Notes: generated by a model not told the origin, from the letters alone. A DNA stretch of 64,000 nucleotides from Pantoea sp. Mb-10 (GCF_021272205.1 NZ_JAJSDX010000012.1:16667-80666), one strand, 5' to 3'. Counted from the first letter of the stretch, positions 21,012 through 30,527 are shown. Numbers and translations are program-made.

Positions 21012-21041
21012 AAAAAAGCCGGCATTGCTGCCGGCTTTTTT
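21012..21041. terminator. Bidirectional terminator between nudE and mrcA
   Basis: Stem GCCGGC (21018-21023) and GCCGGC (21030-21035), loop ATTGCT, with six A before and six T after, so it serves both convergent genes. Confidence 0.93.
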
Positions 21042-21044
21042 CGT

Positions 21045-23594
21045 TTAGAACAGTTCGTGGCTTTCGCCATTGTCCATAATGGTGGTGCCAACGTCATGAA
21101 CCGAATATTCGGTCGGCTGCGTGCCGTTAATGAAATATTCCTGACGCGTGTTGCCACTGCCGTTGGCCAGCTTTCCGGTGCTGCGATCGATGGTGACGGT
21201 CACCACGCCGTCCGGTGGCGTTAACGGCTGGACTGGGACACCGTCCAGCGCCGCTTTCATGTAGTCATCCCACGCTGGCTGCGCACTCTTCGCACCGCCC
21301 TCATAGCCAGAAATCTGATCCGGAATCGCGCCGGAAACGGTGGTACGTCCCAGCGCGCGTGAATCATCAAAGCCAATCCACACCGACGTCACGACGCCCG
21401 GACCGTAACCAGAGAACCAGGCATCTTTGGAACTGTTGGTGGTACCGGTTTTGCCGCCAATATCGTTACGCTTGAGATCGCGGCCTGCGCGCCAGCCGGT
21501 GCCCATCCAGCCGGGTTCGCCGAAGATATTCGAATTTAACGCGCTCTTTATCAGGAACGACAGCGGCGTATTGATGACGTGCGGTGCATATTGCTGATCG
21601 CCGGTAGGCTGTGGCTGAGCAGGAACCTGCTCCAGCTCCGGCTGCGGAACGGCTTGATTCTGCGATTGATCGGAGGTGGCGACGTTTTCCACACTCTCTT
21701 CGTTCAGCGCGAGCGCTTTTTTCGTTTCGCCATAAATCACCGGCAAGTTGCACTGCGGACACGCAATTTTCGGTTTCTCTTCAAAGATCACCGAGCCCTG
21801 CTCATTCTCAATTTTAGCGATGAAGTAAGGATCAACCAGGAAGCCACCGTTCGCCATCACCGCGTAGCCGCGTACCACCTGCAGCGGGGTAAAGGAGGCG
21901 GCGCCCAGCGCCAGGGATTCGGTGTGAATGATGTTTTGCGCCGGGAAGCCAAAACGCTGCAGATACTCAGCAGCATAATCCACGCCCATCGCGCGCATCG
22001 CGCGTACCATCACCACGTTCTTCGATTCACCCAGTCCCTGACGTAAGCGGATGGGACCTGCATAGGTCGGTGGGGAGTTTTTGGGGCGCCAGTCGGCGCC
22101 GGCGCCGGCATCCCAGCGTGAAATCGGCACGTCATTCAGAATGGAAGCCAAGGTGAGGCCGCGATCCATGGCCGCGGTGTACAGGAACGGCTTGATATTG
22201 GAGCCCACCTGGCGCAGCGCTTGGGTAGCACGGTTAAACATGCTCTGATTGAAATCAAATCCGCCAACCAGCGCGCGTACGGCACCGTCTTCGGGATTGA
22301 GTGATACCAGCGCGGAGTTGACCAGCGGCACCTGGCCTAACCACCAGTCATCGCCGACTTTTCGCACCCAAATTTGCTGGCCGGCCTGCAACACCTGCGT
22401 CACGCTGCGCGGCGTGGGGCCTTGCAGGGTGTCCGATTTGTAAGGTCGTGCCCAGCGAACGCCTGCCAGATTCAGCGTGACGCTGCTGCCATCTTTCAAG
22501 ACCGCAGTGGCATCGGTGGCGGTGGCGCTGGTCACGACCGCCGCATTCAGAGGACCGTAGGCTGGCAGGTTTTTCAGCGCTTTAACAATGCGTTCATTGT
22601 CCCAGCTCGCCTGACCGGGTTTCCACAGCACGCTGGTAGGGCCGCGATAGCCGTGACGCATGTCGTAGGCCATCACGTTGTTACGTACCGCCTGCTGTGC
22701 CGCTTCCTGTAAACGACGCGTCACGGTGGTGTAAACTTTATAACCATCTTCGTAGGCGTGATCGCCATAGCGCTTGACCATCTCCTGACGCACCATCTCA
22801 CTCAGGTAGGGCGCAGAGAAGGCGATCTCTGGACCATGATAGGTGGCGGTCAGCGGCGAATTACGGGCTTCATCATACTGCTGCTGGGTGATGTAATTCT
22901 GATCCAGCATGCGGGCCAGCACCACGTTACGGCGTGCCAGCGCGCGGGTGTGTGAATAGAGTGGGTTAAAGGTAGACGGTGCCTTGGGTAAACCGGCAAT
23001 CATCGCCATTTCGCTGAGCGACAGCTGATCCACAGGTTTACCAAAATAGACCTGTGCCGCCGCCCCAACGCCGTAGGCGCGGTAGCCGAGATAGATCTTG
23101 TTCAGGTAGAGCTCAAGGATTTCATCCTTACTCAGCAGCTGTTCAATGCGGATAGCGAGGAATGCTTCCTTGATTTTGCGCATCAGCGTGCGCTCAGGGC
23201 TGAGGAAAAAGTTACGAGCCAGCTGCTGCGTGATAGTGGATGCACCTTGTGAGGCATGGCCAGAGACCAGCGCGATGCTGGCCGCACGGAAAATGCCCAC
23301 GGGATCGACGCCGTGGTGCTCATAGAAGCGACTATCTTCCGTGGCGATAAACGCCTTAATCAGCTCAGGTGGCATCTGCTGTAAGGTCAGCGGAACGCGG
23401 CGCTTCTCACCGTATTGGGCGATTAATTCGCCATCAGCGCTGTAAATCTGCATGGGGGTTTGCAGATGCACATCTTTTAATGTGTTCACATCGGGCAGCT
23501 GAGGCTCAATGTACTTGTACAAGCCGTAAACCGTGCCGGCTCCCAGCAGGATGCAACACATTGCAAGAATCAATAAATACTTTACGAACTTCAC
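21045..23594 (-). CDS. mrcA: Penicillin-binding protein 1A (class A bifunctional)
   Basis: 849 aa. N-terminal TM (residues 5-28), GT51 glycosyltransferase domain (EDSRFYEHHGVDP, GASTITQQLARN, KIKEAFLAIRIEQ), an OB-like insert, then the transpeptidase with SNIK (catalytic Ser), SKN and KTGTTN. It polymerises and crosslinks peptidoglycan in the periplasm. A Gln/Pro-rich linker and CPQC pair sit before the KTG region. Divergent from the hof cluster, as in E. coli. Confidence 0.97.
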   Translation of the reverse strand: MKFVKYLLILAMCCILLGAGTVYGLYKYIEPQLPDVNTLKDVHLQTPMQIYSADGELIAQYGEKRRVPLTLQQMPPELIKAFIATEDSRFYEHHGVDPVGIFRAASIALVSGHASQGASTITQQLARNFFLSPERTLMRKIKEAFLAIRIEQLLSKDEILELYLNKIYLGYRAYGVGAAAQVYFGKPVDQLSLSEMAMIAGLPKAPSTFNPLYSHTRALARRNVVLARMLDQNYITQQQYDEARNSPLTATYHGPEIAFSAPYLSEMVRQEMVKRYGDHAYEDGYKVYTTVTRRLQEAAQQAVRNNVMAYDMRHGYRGPTSVLWKPGQASWDNERIVKALKNLPAYGPLNAAVVTSATATDATAVLKDGSSVTLNLAGVRWARPYKSDTLQGPTPRSVTQVLQAGQQIWVRKVGDDWWLGQVPLVNSALVSLNPEDGAVRALVGGFDFNQSMFNRATQALRQVGSNIKPFLYTAAMDRGLTLASILNDVPISRWDAGAGADWRPKNSPPTYAGPIRLRQGLGESKNVVMVRAMRAMGVDYAAEYLQRFGFPAQNIIHTESLALGAASFTPLQVVRGYAVMANGGFLVDPYFIAKIENEQGSVIFEEKPKIACPQCNLPVIYGETKKALALNEESVENVATSDQSQNQAVPQPELEQVPAQPQPTGDQQYAPHVINTPLSFLIKSALNSNIFGEPGWMGTGWRAGRDLKRNDIGGKTGTTNSSKDAWFSGYGPGVVTSVWIGFDDSRALGRTTVSGAIPDQISGYEGGAKSAQPAWDDYMKAALDGVPVQPLTPPDGVVTVTIDRSTGKLANGSGNTRQEYFINGTQPTEYSVHDVGTTIMDNGESHELF

Positions 23595-23771
23595 CTGAGA
23601 ATTCTCATCTGTTGTCGGTTGGGCAGTTTATAAACAATCGCGCGGTAGTATAAAGGCAAGCCTGACGCTTTGATACACCCGTCACTCCTGGAGTCGTTGC
23701 GGCTTTGACTGCCCGCTGACGCATTCAGGATAGACATCCTTTTTCCTCTTCGAGATAAGGAGATCGCGCGA

Positions 23772-24581
23772 ATGGCTTTTCAACGCTGGCAAATTGGATT
23801 GGATATCCATAACGGTCAACTGTGTGCCGTGGGCATTGAACGACGGCGTCATGGCTGGCAGCTCAGACACTGGTGGCAGCAGCCGCTGCCGCACGATACG
23901 TTACGCAATGGCGTGTTGCAAACAACGGACACCTTAATTGCTCTGCTGACACGCTGGCAGCAGCAGCTACCACAGCGCTACTCCCTGCGCGTTGGCCTGC
24001 CACCCCAACTGGTGCTACAGCGCACCTTACCTCTGCCAAACCAGTCGCTGAGTGAACCGGCGCTGAGCCGTTACGTTACGGCCGCCGCGCAGCGTTTGTT
24101 CCCGGTCGAGCCTGCCTCACTCTCTTTGGATTACCGCCAGGCTGCCGATTCCACCGCGCTTTGCGTGACCGCGGCGCGTAGCGAAGCGATTGCGCACTGG
24201 CTGGCACCGCTGCGGGAAGCGGGCCTGAGGCCGGATGTCTTTGAGCTAAGCAGCCTTGCGCTGGTACAGCTGGCCATGCGCATTCCGCTTCGGGCACATC
24301 ACGTGCTGACGCATCCGCACGGCGAGACGTGGCTCTGGGTGTGCGGTGGTACATCGCCCACCTCGGGAATATCCAGCGATCCGCTGACGCTTGAGCAAGT
24401 GCGTGAAACCTTTCCGCAGGCAGAAACGCTGCATTGCACGCAGCCACCGCCTGCTTGCACTCGCGACATGATGCGCTGCAACCCGTTTTCGTTTCTGCAC
24501 TATTTACAACCTCCGCTTCCGCCAGAGGCGGGCGAGTTTGCCGTTGCGCTGGGTTTGGCGCTGCGTCCGGAGGATGCCTGA
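23772..24581 (+). CDS. hofM: PilM-like protein HofM
   Basis: 269 aa. The N-terminal IGLDIHNGQLCAVGIERR is the actin/PilM-type first strand-loop; the rest is a shortened PilM fold. PilM-type proteins form a cytoplasmic ring that ties to PilN in type IV pilus and competence machines. ATAAGGAG lies upstream of the ATG. First gene of hofMNOPQ, with stop and next start touching (TGA then ATG). Sequence is more diverged from E. coli than housekeeping neighbours, as usual for hof genes. Confidence 0.85.
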   Translation: MAFQRWQIGLDIHNGQLCAVGIERRRHGWQLRHWWQQPLPHDTLRNGVLQTTDTLIALLTRWQQQLPQRYSLRVGLPPQLVLQRTLPLPNQSLSEPALSRYVTAAAQRLFPVEPASLSLDYRQAADSTALCVTAARSEAIAHWLAPLREAGLRPDVFELSSLALVQLAMRIPLRAHHVLTHPHGETWLWVCGGTSPTSGISSDPLTLEQVRETFPQAETLHCTQPPPACTRDMMRCNPFSFLHYLQPPLPPEAGEFAVALGLALRPEDA

Positions 24582-25124
24582 ATGCTGGCGGTGAATCTTT
24601 TACCCTGGCGCGCGCGCCATTGGCAGCGGCGGCGTCAGCAAAGCCTCATGTGGCTCTGCGCCATTCTCATGCTGGGCGCGTGCGTTGTTATCACGCTGTG
24701 GCTGCGCGGTCACCAGCAGCTGCAGCTGCTACGGCAGCGCGTTCTGGCCGCGGACGCGGCACTGGTGACGCTGCAACAGCAGCGCGCACAGCAACAGGCT
24801 TTACTGCAGCAGCGTGCGCAACTATTACAGATTCAGCACGCTCGCGAGCAGCGACGGCTCGCGTACCAGCGCTGGCACTATTTTTGGCAGCAGCTGCCTG
24901 ACGTCATGCCCGCGTCACTGTGGCTGAGCCGCATAGCACGCCGCGAACAGCTGATGACGCTGGAGGGCACGGCGCAGGACATGGCGGCGGTGCGTGATTT
25001 TCGCCAGCGGCTGGCCGCACACAGCCTGCTCCGGGCAGTGAAACCCGCTACGGTACAGCGCCAGTCTGACGGTCACTATCGCTTCGCGCTTCAGGCTCGT
25101 CTGGAGGAAAGCCCGGATGACTAA
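24582..25124 (+). CDS. hofN: PilN-like protein HofN
   Basis: 180 aa. Starts with the PilN signature NLLPWR, then a TM at about residues 20-40, a long Gln/Arg-rich coiled-coil segment (about 42-95) and a small C-terminal domain. Bitopic inner-membrane partner of HofM and HofO. Start follows the hofM stop directly; its end overlaps hofO by 8 bp. Confidence 0.85.
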   Translation: MLAVNLLPWRARHWQRRRQQSLMWLCAILMLGACVVITLWLRGHQQLQLLRQRVLAADAALVTLQQQRAQQQALLQQRAQLLQIQHAREQRRLAYQRWHYFWQQLPDVMPASLWLSRIARREQLMTLEGTAQDMAAVRDFRQRLAAHSLLRAVKPATVQRQSDGHYRFALQARLEESPDD

Positions 25125-25617
25125 CGTCCTCGCGCGCTGGCTGGGCTGGACATTAGCGCAGCGACTGGTTTCGCTTGGCGCTGGGGTACTGCTACTGATT
25201 GCGCTGGCATGGCTTGCGCTTTTGCAGCCGCAGCAGCGGACATATCAACGTCAGGTTGAGCAGCTGGCGCAGCGCAGGTTTGAGCTAACCGCGCAAACGC
25301 GCCAGCTGCAAGCGCAAGCTTCGATTGAAACGCTCACGCGCGACGTTGCCGCACTGCAACGCGCCCAGACCGAAGCGGTGCCCGCGCGCGCGCTGGAGTC
25401 CTTGGTAAGCACCCGTGGGCGACAGCTTGAGCGCTGGTTGCCGGAGAGTCAGCCGCAGTTGTGGCAGTTGAGTTTGAATTGGCAGCAGTTTTTGCCGTTG
25501 TTCAGCGAACTGACGGAAACCACCCTCGCGGTACCGCAGCGCTTCGAACTCACTTCGGTGCGCGACGGGCTGGATGCCACGCTCTGGCTGGAAGGCGATC
25601 ATGCGGAAGCGGAATAG
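25117..25617 (+). CDS. hofO: PilO-like protein HofO
   Basis: 166 aa. TM at about residues 18-38 (LGAGVLLLIALAWLALL), a coiled coil rich in Gln (about 40-80), then a compact periplasmic domain. Size, topology and position match HofO/PilO of the inner-membrane alignment complex. Overlaps hofN by 8 bp and hofP by 17 bp. Confidence 0.8.
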   Translation: MTNVLARWLGWTLAQRLVSLGAGVLLLIALAWLALLQPQQRTYQRQVEQLAQRRFELTAQTRQLQAQASIETLTRDVAALQRAQTEAVPARALESLVSTRGRQLERWLPESQPQLWQLSLNWQQFLPLFSELTETTLAVPQRFELTSVRDGLDATLWLEGDHAEAE

Positions 25618-26008
25618 CGCGTTAGGGCTGCTGTTGTGTGCGAGTCTGGCGTGGGCGCGCGATCCTTTTCAGCCGCCACGGGCCAGCGCGTGCCTGCCGC
25701 AACCTATCTCGCTATCAGACTGGCACCTGGAGGGGATCCTTGGCGTGGCGCCAGACTACGTTGGCTGGCTCATTTCTGCTCAGGGAACGCGCTATCGCGT
25801 CACGCGACACACCCTTTTACCGGGTACGGCATGGCAGGCCGCCCATCTCTCCGCACGTACGCTGGTATTGAGCACCACAGCGGCGTGCGCACAACAGCAA
25901 CACACGTGGACATTACATGGAGGTATCAATGAAAAGGAGTCTTCTGCTGCTAGGCTGCCTGAGCCTGCCGTTGCACGCGAGCGACACGCAGCTGAGCCTG
26001 GTGTTTGA
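25601..26008 (+). CDS. hofP: PilP-like protein HofP
   Basis: 135 aa from ATG at 25601. Signal peptide ending near LAWA, then the PilP-type RDPFQP start of the mature protein and a small beta domain (LEGILGVAPDYVGWLI). The gene begins inside hofO and its last 80 bases lie inside hofQ, where they are read in another frame over the HofQ signal peptide. E. coli shows a similar hofP-hofQ overlap, so this is probably genuine and not a frameshift. Confidence 0.75.
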   Translation: MRKRNSALGLLLCASLAWARDPFQPPRASACLPQPISLSDWHLEGILGVAPDYVGWLISAQGTRYRVTRHTLLPGTAWQAAHLSARTLVLSTTAACAQQQHTWTLHGGINEKESSAARLPEPAVARERHAAEPGV

Positions 26009-27185
26009 TGATGCGCCGATTGCGCACATTTTGCAGGCGCTGGCGGATTATCAACAAACCAACTTACTCATTGCGCCCGAGGTTCAGGGACGTCTGTCGC
26101 TGCGTTTAGAGAACGTGGACTGGGCGCGTGCGCTGGAACTCGTCACGCGGCTCGCCAATGTCACGGTGGTTCAGGAAAAGGATGCGCTGCTGGTGTATCC
26201 GCCCGGCTGGCAACAGGCACAGACGGCACGCGCGCGAGCCGAGCGCGAAGCGGAAAAGCAGCAGCAACCGCTGCACCAGCGCAGCGTGACCCTCCATTAC
26301 GCTCAGGCCAGCGACATTTTTCGCCACCTGCAGGCCGAGTCGTCATTGTTGACGCCACGCGGCAGCGTCACCGTAGACACGCGCACCAATCGTCTGGTGT
26401 TACGTGATACGCCCGCGGCCCTTGAGGATGCCTTACGCTGGATACGCGCGCTGGATTTGCCATTAGAACAGGTTGAACTCTCGGCGCACATCGTCACCCT
26501 CAATGAAGAGCATCTGCGTGAGCTGGGCGTTAACTGGCGCACATCACCTGCTGACATGATTACCACTGCGCTGCGCAATCCCGCGCTCGCGTTGCCGCTG
26601 GCGATCGACAACCCCGCAGTTCGGGCGGGAATCACGCTGGGCAAGCTCGGGGGTGAGTTGCTCAACCTGGAATTGAGCGCGCTGGAACAAGAAAACCAGA
26701 TTGAGATCATTGCCAGTCCGCGCCTGTTTACCGCGAATCAGCAAACCGCATCGATAAAGCAGGGCACCGAAATTCCCTATGAGGTGAAATCCGGCAACAG
26801 TGGGGCAACGGCCATTGAATTTAAAGAAGCCGTGTTGGGCATGGAAGTGACACCGGAGGTGCTGGGCAACGGGCGTATCCGGCTGAAGCTAAAGCTCAGT
26901 CAGAATTTACCGGGGCGCAGCCTCAACGTGGGTGATAACCCCATTTTAAGCATCGACAAGCAGGAGATTGAAACGCAAGTCACACTGCGCGATGGCGAGA
27001 CGCTGGCGCTGGGGGGTATTTTCCAACAGCAGCGCGCGCGGAGTGAGCAGCGCGTTCCTGGGCTGGGGCAAATTCCGCTGTTGGGAACGCTTTTTCGCCG
27101 CCAGTCGCACGAGCAAAAAAAGCGTGAGCTGGTTATTTTCATTACGCCGCGACTGGTCAGGGAATCAGCGCTTACTGCCGGATAA
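25929..27185 (+). CDS. hofQ: Outer-membrane secretin HofQ (PilQ/ComE-like)
   Basis: 418 aa. Signal peptide cut near LPLHA-SD; an N0-type domain (residues 20-90, VFDDAPIAHILQALADYQ), one N1/KH-like domain (to about 180) and the secretin core with VELSAHIVTLNEEHLRELGV, LSALEQENQIEIIASPRL, KQGTEIPYE, EFKEAVLGMEVTPEVL, ETLALGGIF and the final ELVIFITPRLV. Secretins form the outer-membrane pore for pili or DNA uptake. TGGAGGT upstream of ATG 25929 decides the start. Confidence 0.92.
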   Translation: MKRSLLLLGCLSLPLHASDTQLSLVFDDAPIAHILQALADYQQTNLLIAPEVQGRLSLRLENVDWARALELVTRLANVTVVQEKDALLVYPPGWQQAQTARARAEREAEKQQQPLHQRSVTLHYAQASDIFRHLQAESSLLTPRGSVTVDTRTNRLVLRDTPAALEDALRWIRALDLPLEQVELSAHIVTLNEEHLRELGVNWRTSPADMITTALRNPALALPLAIDNPAVRAGITLGKLGGELLNLELSALEQENQIEIIASPRLFTANQQTASIKQGTEIPYEVKSGNSGATAIEFKEAVLGMEVTPEVLGNGRIRLKLKLSQNLPGRSLNVGDNPILSIDKQEIETQVTLRDGETLALGGIFQQQRARSEQRVPGLGQIPLLGTLFRRQSHEQKKRELVIFITPRLVRESALTAG

Positions 27186-27669
27186 AGCGGAAAATTCACT
27201 CGGAATGGCCATCCGCGTTGACGCAGGCCGGGAATTAGCATACAAGGTTTAACGATTTTTAAAATGGTGTAACGGAACGCGGTTGGATAACCCTCCGATG
27301 GACGTCAGTGACAAGCGATACTGACGTCGGGTGATATTTTCTTGCTTGGTTGTAAACGACATAACGGCAGCGAATTTTACGCTTGAATGCGTAACGTGAT
27401 CGCGGCGTGCACCTGAAACGCCAGCGTCGCTAATGCGAACGTCGTTTAGCCTACGAGAGAAAAAGGAGGGGCGTTACCGTCTCGCGAACCACAGACCGGT
27501 CCTGTTGAGAGGTCGCCGGGGGCAATTTATTCGGTTGCCAAACGGTCATGAGTGTTGAGATAATTTTCCATCTGACTCTTGCTAACGCTTATGAGGTCTC
27601 AGTTCCTGTCCCGCCAGCGAGATGCTGAACGCGGGGTATCATCAACGAATTCTTAGTAATACCGACAAA
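27186..27669. promoter_or_regulatory. 484-bp region between hofQ and aroK
   Basis: No gene seen. A perfect 9-bp inverted repeat, GACGTCAGT (27301-27309) and ACTGACGTC (27320-27328), with a 10-base spacer, is followed by a T-rich stretch and may end hof transcription. The rest should hold the promoters of the long aroK-to-trpS gene series. The frame to aroK can be extended to 27622 but that part is not conserved. Confidence 0.45.
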
Positions 27670-28191
27670 ATGGCAGAGAAACGCAATATCTTTCTGGTTG
27701 GGCCGATGGGTGCCGGCAAAAGCACTATTGGTCGTCAGTTAGCTCAGCAACTCAATATGGAATTTTTCGATTCCGATCAGGAAATTGAGCGACGTACCGG
27801 AGCGGATGTAGGCTGGGTGTTTGATGTGGAAGGCGAAGCTGGTTTTCGCGATCGCGAAGAAAAGATCATCAATGAGCTGACCGAGAAGCAAGGTATTGTC
27901 CTTGCCACGGGCGGCGGTTCCGTCAAATCCCGTGAAACCCGCAATCGTCTCTCCGCCCGCGGCGTGGTCGTTTATCTTGAAACCACCATTGAAAAGCAGC
28001 TGGCTCGTACGCAACGCGATAAAAAGCGTCCGTTGTTGCAGGTGGACGAACCGCCACGCGAGGTGCTTGAGGCATTAGCCGGCGAGCGCAATCCCCTGTA
28101 TGAAGAGATCGCTGACGTCACGATTCGCACGGACGATCAAAGTGCAAAAGTGGTCGCCAATCAGATCATTAACATGCTGGAAAAAAACTAA
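27670..28191 (+). CDS. aroK: Shikimate kinase I
   Basis: 173 aa. Walker A loop GPMGAGKST at residues 11-19, shikimate-binding [11 protein letters not shown] and GGGS, lid segment [11 protein letters not shown]. Phosphorylates shikimate with ATP in the aromatic amino acid pathway. ATG at 27670 gives the usual [11 protein letters not shown] start; the ribosome site is weak. First gene of the aroKB-damX-dam-rpe-gph-trpS series. Confidence 0.97.
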   Translation: MAEKRNIFLVGPMGAGKSTIGRQLAQQLNMEFFDSDQEIERRTGADVGWVFDVEGEAGFRDREEKIINELTEKQGIVLATGGGSVKSRETRNRLSARGVVVYLETTIEKQLARTQRDKKRPLLQVDEPPREVLEALAGERNPLYEEIADVTIRTDDQSAKVVANQIINMLEKN

Positions 28192-28230
28192 TCCGGCATC
28201 CTGAGGGCTCAGCAACAGGTATCGCTCATC

Positions 28231-29319
28231 ATGGAGAAGATCACGGTTTCACTCGGGGATCGCAGTTACCCCATTACCATTGCTGCCGGACTGTTTAACG
28301 ATCCGGCTTCTTTTTGGCCGCTAAAAGCGGGTGATAATGCCATGCTGGTGACGAACCAGACGCTGGCACCGATTTATCTTGAGAAACTCTCAGCGCTGCT
28401 CCGCAATGCGGGTGTTAACGTTGATCAGGTGATTCTTCCCGACGGTGAGCAGTACAAAACGCTGACCATTATGGATGACGTTTTTACCGCGCTGCTGAAA
28501 AAGCCGCACGGTCGTGACACTACGCTGATTGCACTTGGCGGGGGTGTCATTGGCGATCTCACCGGATTTGCGGCCGCCAGCTATCAACGCGGCGTACGCT
28601 TTATTCAAGTTCCTACTACGCTGCTGTCGCAGGTTGACTCTTCCGTGGGCGGCAAAACGGCCGTTAACCATCCGCTCGGCAAGAATATGATCGGGGCTTT
28701 CTATCAGCCTGCGTCGGTGGTGATTGATACCGATTGCCTGGCCACGTTGCCGGCTCGGGAGCTCTCGTCCGGTCTGGCAGAAGTCATCAAATATGGCATC
28801 ATTCTTGATGGCGATTTCTTCCAGTGGCTTGAGCAAAATCTTGATGCGCTGTTGGGGCTGGATAAAGCCGCGATGGCGTACTGCATTCGTCGCTGCTGCG
28901 AGCTAAAGGCGGAAGTGGTTGCCGCCGATGAGCGAGAAACCGGGCTGCGTGCGCTGCTCAATTTAGGCCATACGTTTGGTCATGCTATTGAAGCGCATAT
29001 GGGCTATGGCAACTGGCTGCACGGCGAGGCGATCGCAGCGGGCATGGTCATGGCAGCGCGCACTGCGCAACGCCTGGGCCAATTCAGCGCGGCGGAGTGC
29101 GATCGCATTATTGCGCTTCTGCAGCGTGCTAACTTGCCGGTCTACGGACCCGCCAGTATGGCGGCCGAAGACTATCTGCCGCATATGATGCGCGATAAAA
29201 AGGTGCTGGCGGGCGAGCTGCGATTGGTGCTGCCTCTCGCGATTGGCCGCTCAGAAGTGCGTGCTGGCGTGGCCCATGATATGGTGCTGGCTGCAATTAA
29301 CGATTGTTTAAAACACTGA
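28231..29319 (+). CDS. aroB: 3-dehydroquinate synthase
   Basis: 362 aa. NAD- and metal-dependent cyclisation of DAHP to 3-dehydroquinate, second shikimate pathway step. NAD site [16 protein letters not shown], then [20 protein letters not shown], zinc ligands in [19 protein letters not shown] and [11 protein letters not shown]. Lies 39 bp after aroK. Confidence 0.98.
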   Translation: MEKITVSLGDRSYPITIAAGLFNDPASFWPLKAGDNAMLVTNQTLAPIYLEKLSALLRNAGVNVDQVILPDGEQYKTLTIMDDVFTALLKKPHGRDTTLIALGGGVIGDLTGFAAASYQRGVRFIQVPTTLLSQVDSSVGGKTAVNHPLGKNMIGAFYQPASVVIDTDCLATLPARELSSGLAEVIKYGIILDGDFFQWLEQNLDALLGLDKAAMAYCIRRCCELKAEVVAADERETGLRALLNLGHTFGHAIEAHMGYGNWLHGEAIAAGMVMAARTAQRLGQFSAAECDRIIALLQRANLPVYGPASMAAEDYLPHMMRDKKVLAGELRLVLPLAIGRSEVRAGVAHDMVLAAINDCLKH

Positions 29320-29440
29320 GATTTCCTGAATCCCCTGCACGGCGATGATGCCGTCATCAGCGGTGTTGCCGGTCTTATGTCCGTCAGTGACCGGGATGCA
29401 GAAACGCCAACGCGCGACGGGTGAAACGGTGAGTGTGATG

Positions 29441-29465
29441 CGATGCGTGGGAAGCGCATCGTTTT
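29441..29465 (+). terminator. Stem-loop with T run just before damX
   Basis: Stem CGATGCG (29441-29447) and CGCATCG (29455-29461), 7-base loop, followed by TTTT and then by the GGAGGAGG ribosome site of damX. It has the form of a weak intrinsic terminator or attenuator inside the operon. Confidence 0.4.
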
Positions 29466-29478
29466 CGGAGGAGGCTAA

Positions 29479-30519
29479 ATGGATGAGTTCAAACCGGAAG
29501 ATGAGTTAAAACCTGACGCCAGCGACCGCCGTCCTGTGCGATCGCGTAAATCGTCTTCTGCGCCAAAAGCGAAAGCGCCGGTTTCCCGTCAGCACATGAT
29601 GATGGGCGTCGGGATTCTGGTCCTGCTGCTAGTGGTGCTGGGCATCGGTTCGGCCTTAACGGGACCGGATGAGAAAAAACCTGCCAGCAATGCGAGTAGC
29701 AGCGCGGCAGCACCGTCCTCCGGCGCGGAAAAGAACATCGATCTCAGCGGCTCCGCGTCAATGAGCGGTCAGCAGGGCGCTACGCCGTCAGCGGAAGCCC
29801 CTTCACCGCAAACCAGCGCGCCGCCAACCAATGCGGCAACGCAGGCGCCAACGGGCGGTGAAGCGATTTCCATGCCGTCAGTCTCCTCTACGCCTACCCA
29901 AGCCGCGCCTGTTGATGCGCCAGCGAACCAGCAGCGCGTCACGCTGCCAGGGGATCTGAACAGCGCGCTGAGTAATCAACAAGGTCAAGTGGATAATGCG
30001 GCGCAGGGTGCGCAGGGTGGCAGCTCATTGCCGACCGCCCCTGCGACGGTAAGCGGGAACGCGAAAGCCATCGCACCGCCGGCCACCCGAGCAGAAACAC
30101 CTGTGCGCTACAGCGCACCGCGTGAGACGCACAGCGGCAGCGCACATAAAGCCACCGTGCCAGCAAAATCTGCACCGGTCGCGAAAGATAACGCATCGCG
30201 TCCGTCCGCCACGCATCGTGCGCCAGCCAGCACCAGCAGTGCGGCCAGCGCGTCGCTGCCTTCTGGCGGCAACTATACGCTTCAGCTGAGCGGCGCCTCG
30301 AAAGAAGCGAGCCTGAACGCGTGGGCACGCAAGCAAAACCTGAGCAATTACCATGTGTATAAAACCACGCGTAACGGTCAGCCTTGGTATGTGCTGGTGA
30401 GCGGTGCCTACGCAACGCCTGCCGATGCGAAACGCGCCGCCGCCGCGCTGCCAGCAGAGGTGCGTGCCGCAAATCCGTGGGTGAAACCGCTGAGTCAGGT
30501 CAAGAAAGAGAGTCAGTAA
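29479..30519 (+). CDS. damX: Cell division SPOR-domain protein DamX (short cytoplasmic part)
   Basis: 346 aa. Starts MDEFKPEDELKPD as in E. coli, single TM at residues 41-60, a long Ser/Ala/Pro/Thr-rich periplasmic linker (about 65-260) and a C-terminal SPOR domain (about 265-340) that binds denuded septal glycan strands. E. coli DamX is about 428 aa; much of the difference is the acidic, Arg/Glu-rich cytoplasmic stretch before the TM, which is nearly absent here. Strong ribosome site GGAGGAGG. Recruited to the divisome; influences septation and bile resistance in enterics. Confidence 0.93.
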   Translation: MDEFKPEDELKPDASDRRPVRSRKSSSAPKAKAPVSRQHMMMGVGILVLLLVVLGIGSALTGPDEKKPASNASSSAAAPSSGAEKNIDLSGSASMSGQQGATPSAEAPSPQTSAPPTNAATQAPTGGEAISMPSVSSTPTQAAPVDAPANQQRVTLPGDLNSALSNQQGQVDNAAQGAQGGSSLPTAPATVSGNAKAIAPPATRAETPVRYSAPRETHSGSAHKATVPAKSAPVAKDNASRPSATHRAPASTSSAASASLPSGGNYTLQLSGASKEASLNAWARKQNLSNYHVYKTTRNGQPWYVLVSGAYATPADAKRAAAALPAEVRAANPWVKPLSQVKKESQ

Positions 30520-30527
30520 CAGATGTG

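Noticed and set aside
25929..26008. hofP reading into hofQ as a sequencing frameshift
   Set aside because: E. coli shows a comparable overlap and both products look complete.
29700..30250. Ser/Ala/Pro-rich repeats of damX as a CRISPR-like or minisatellite array
   Set aside because: No fixed-length direct repeats; simply a low-complexity periplasmic linker.
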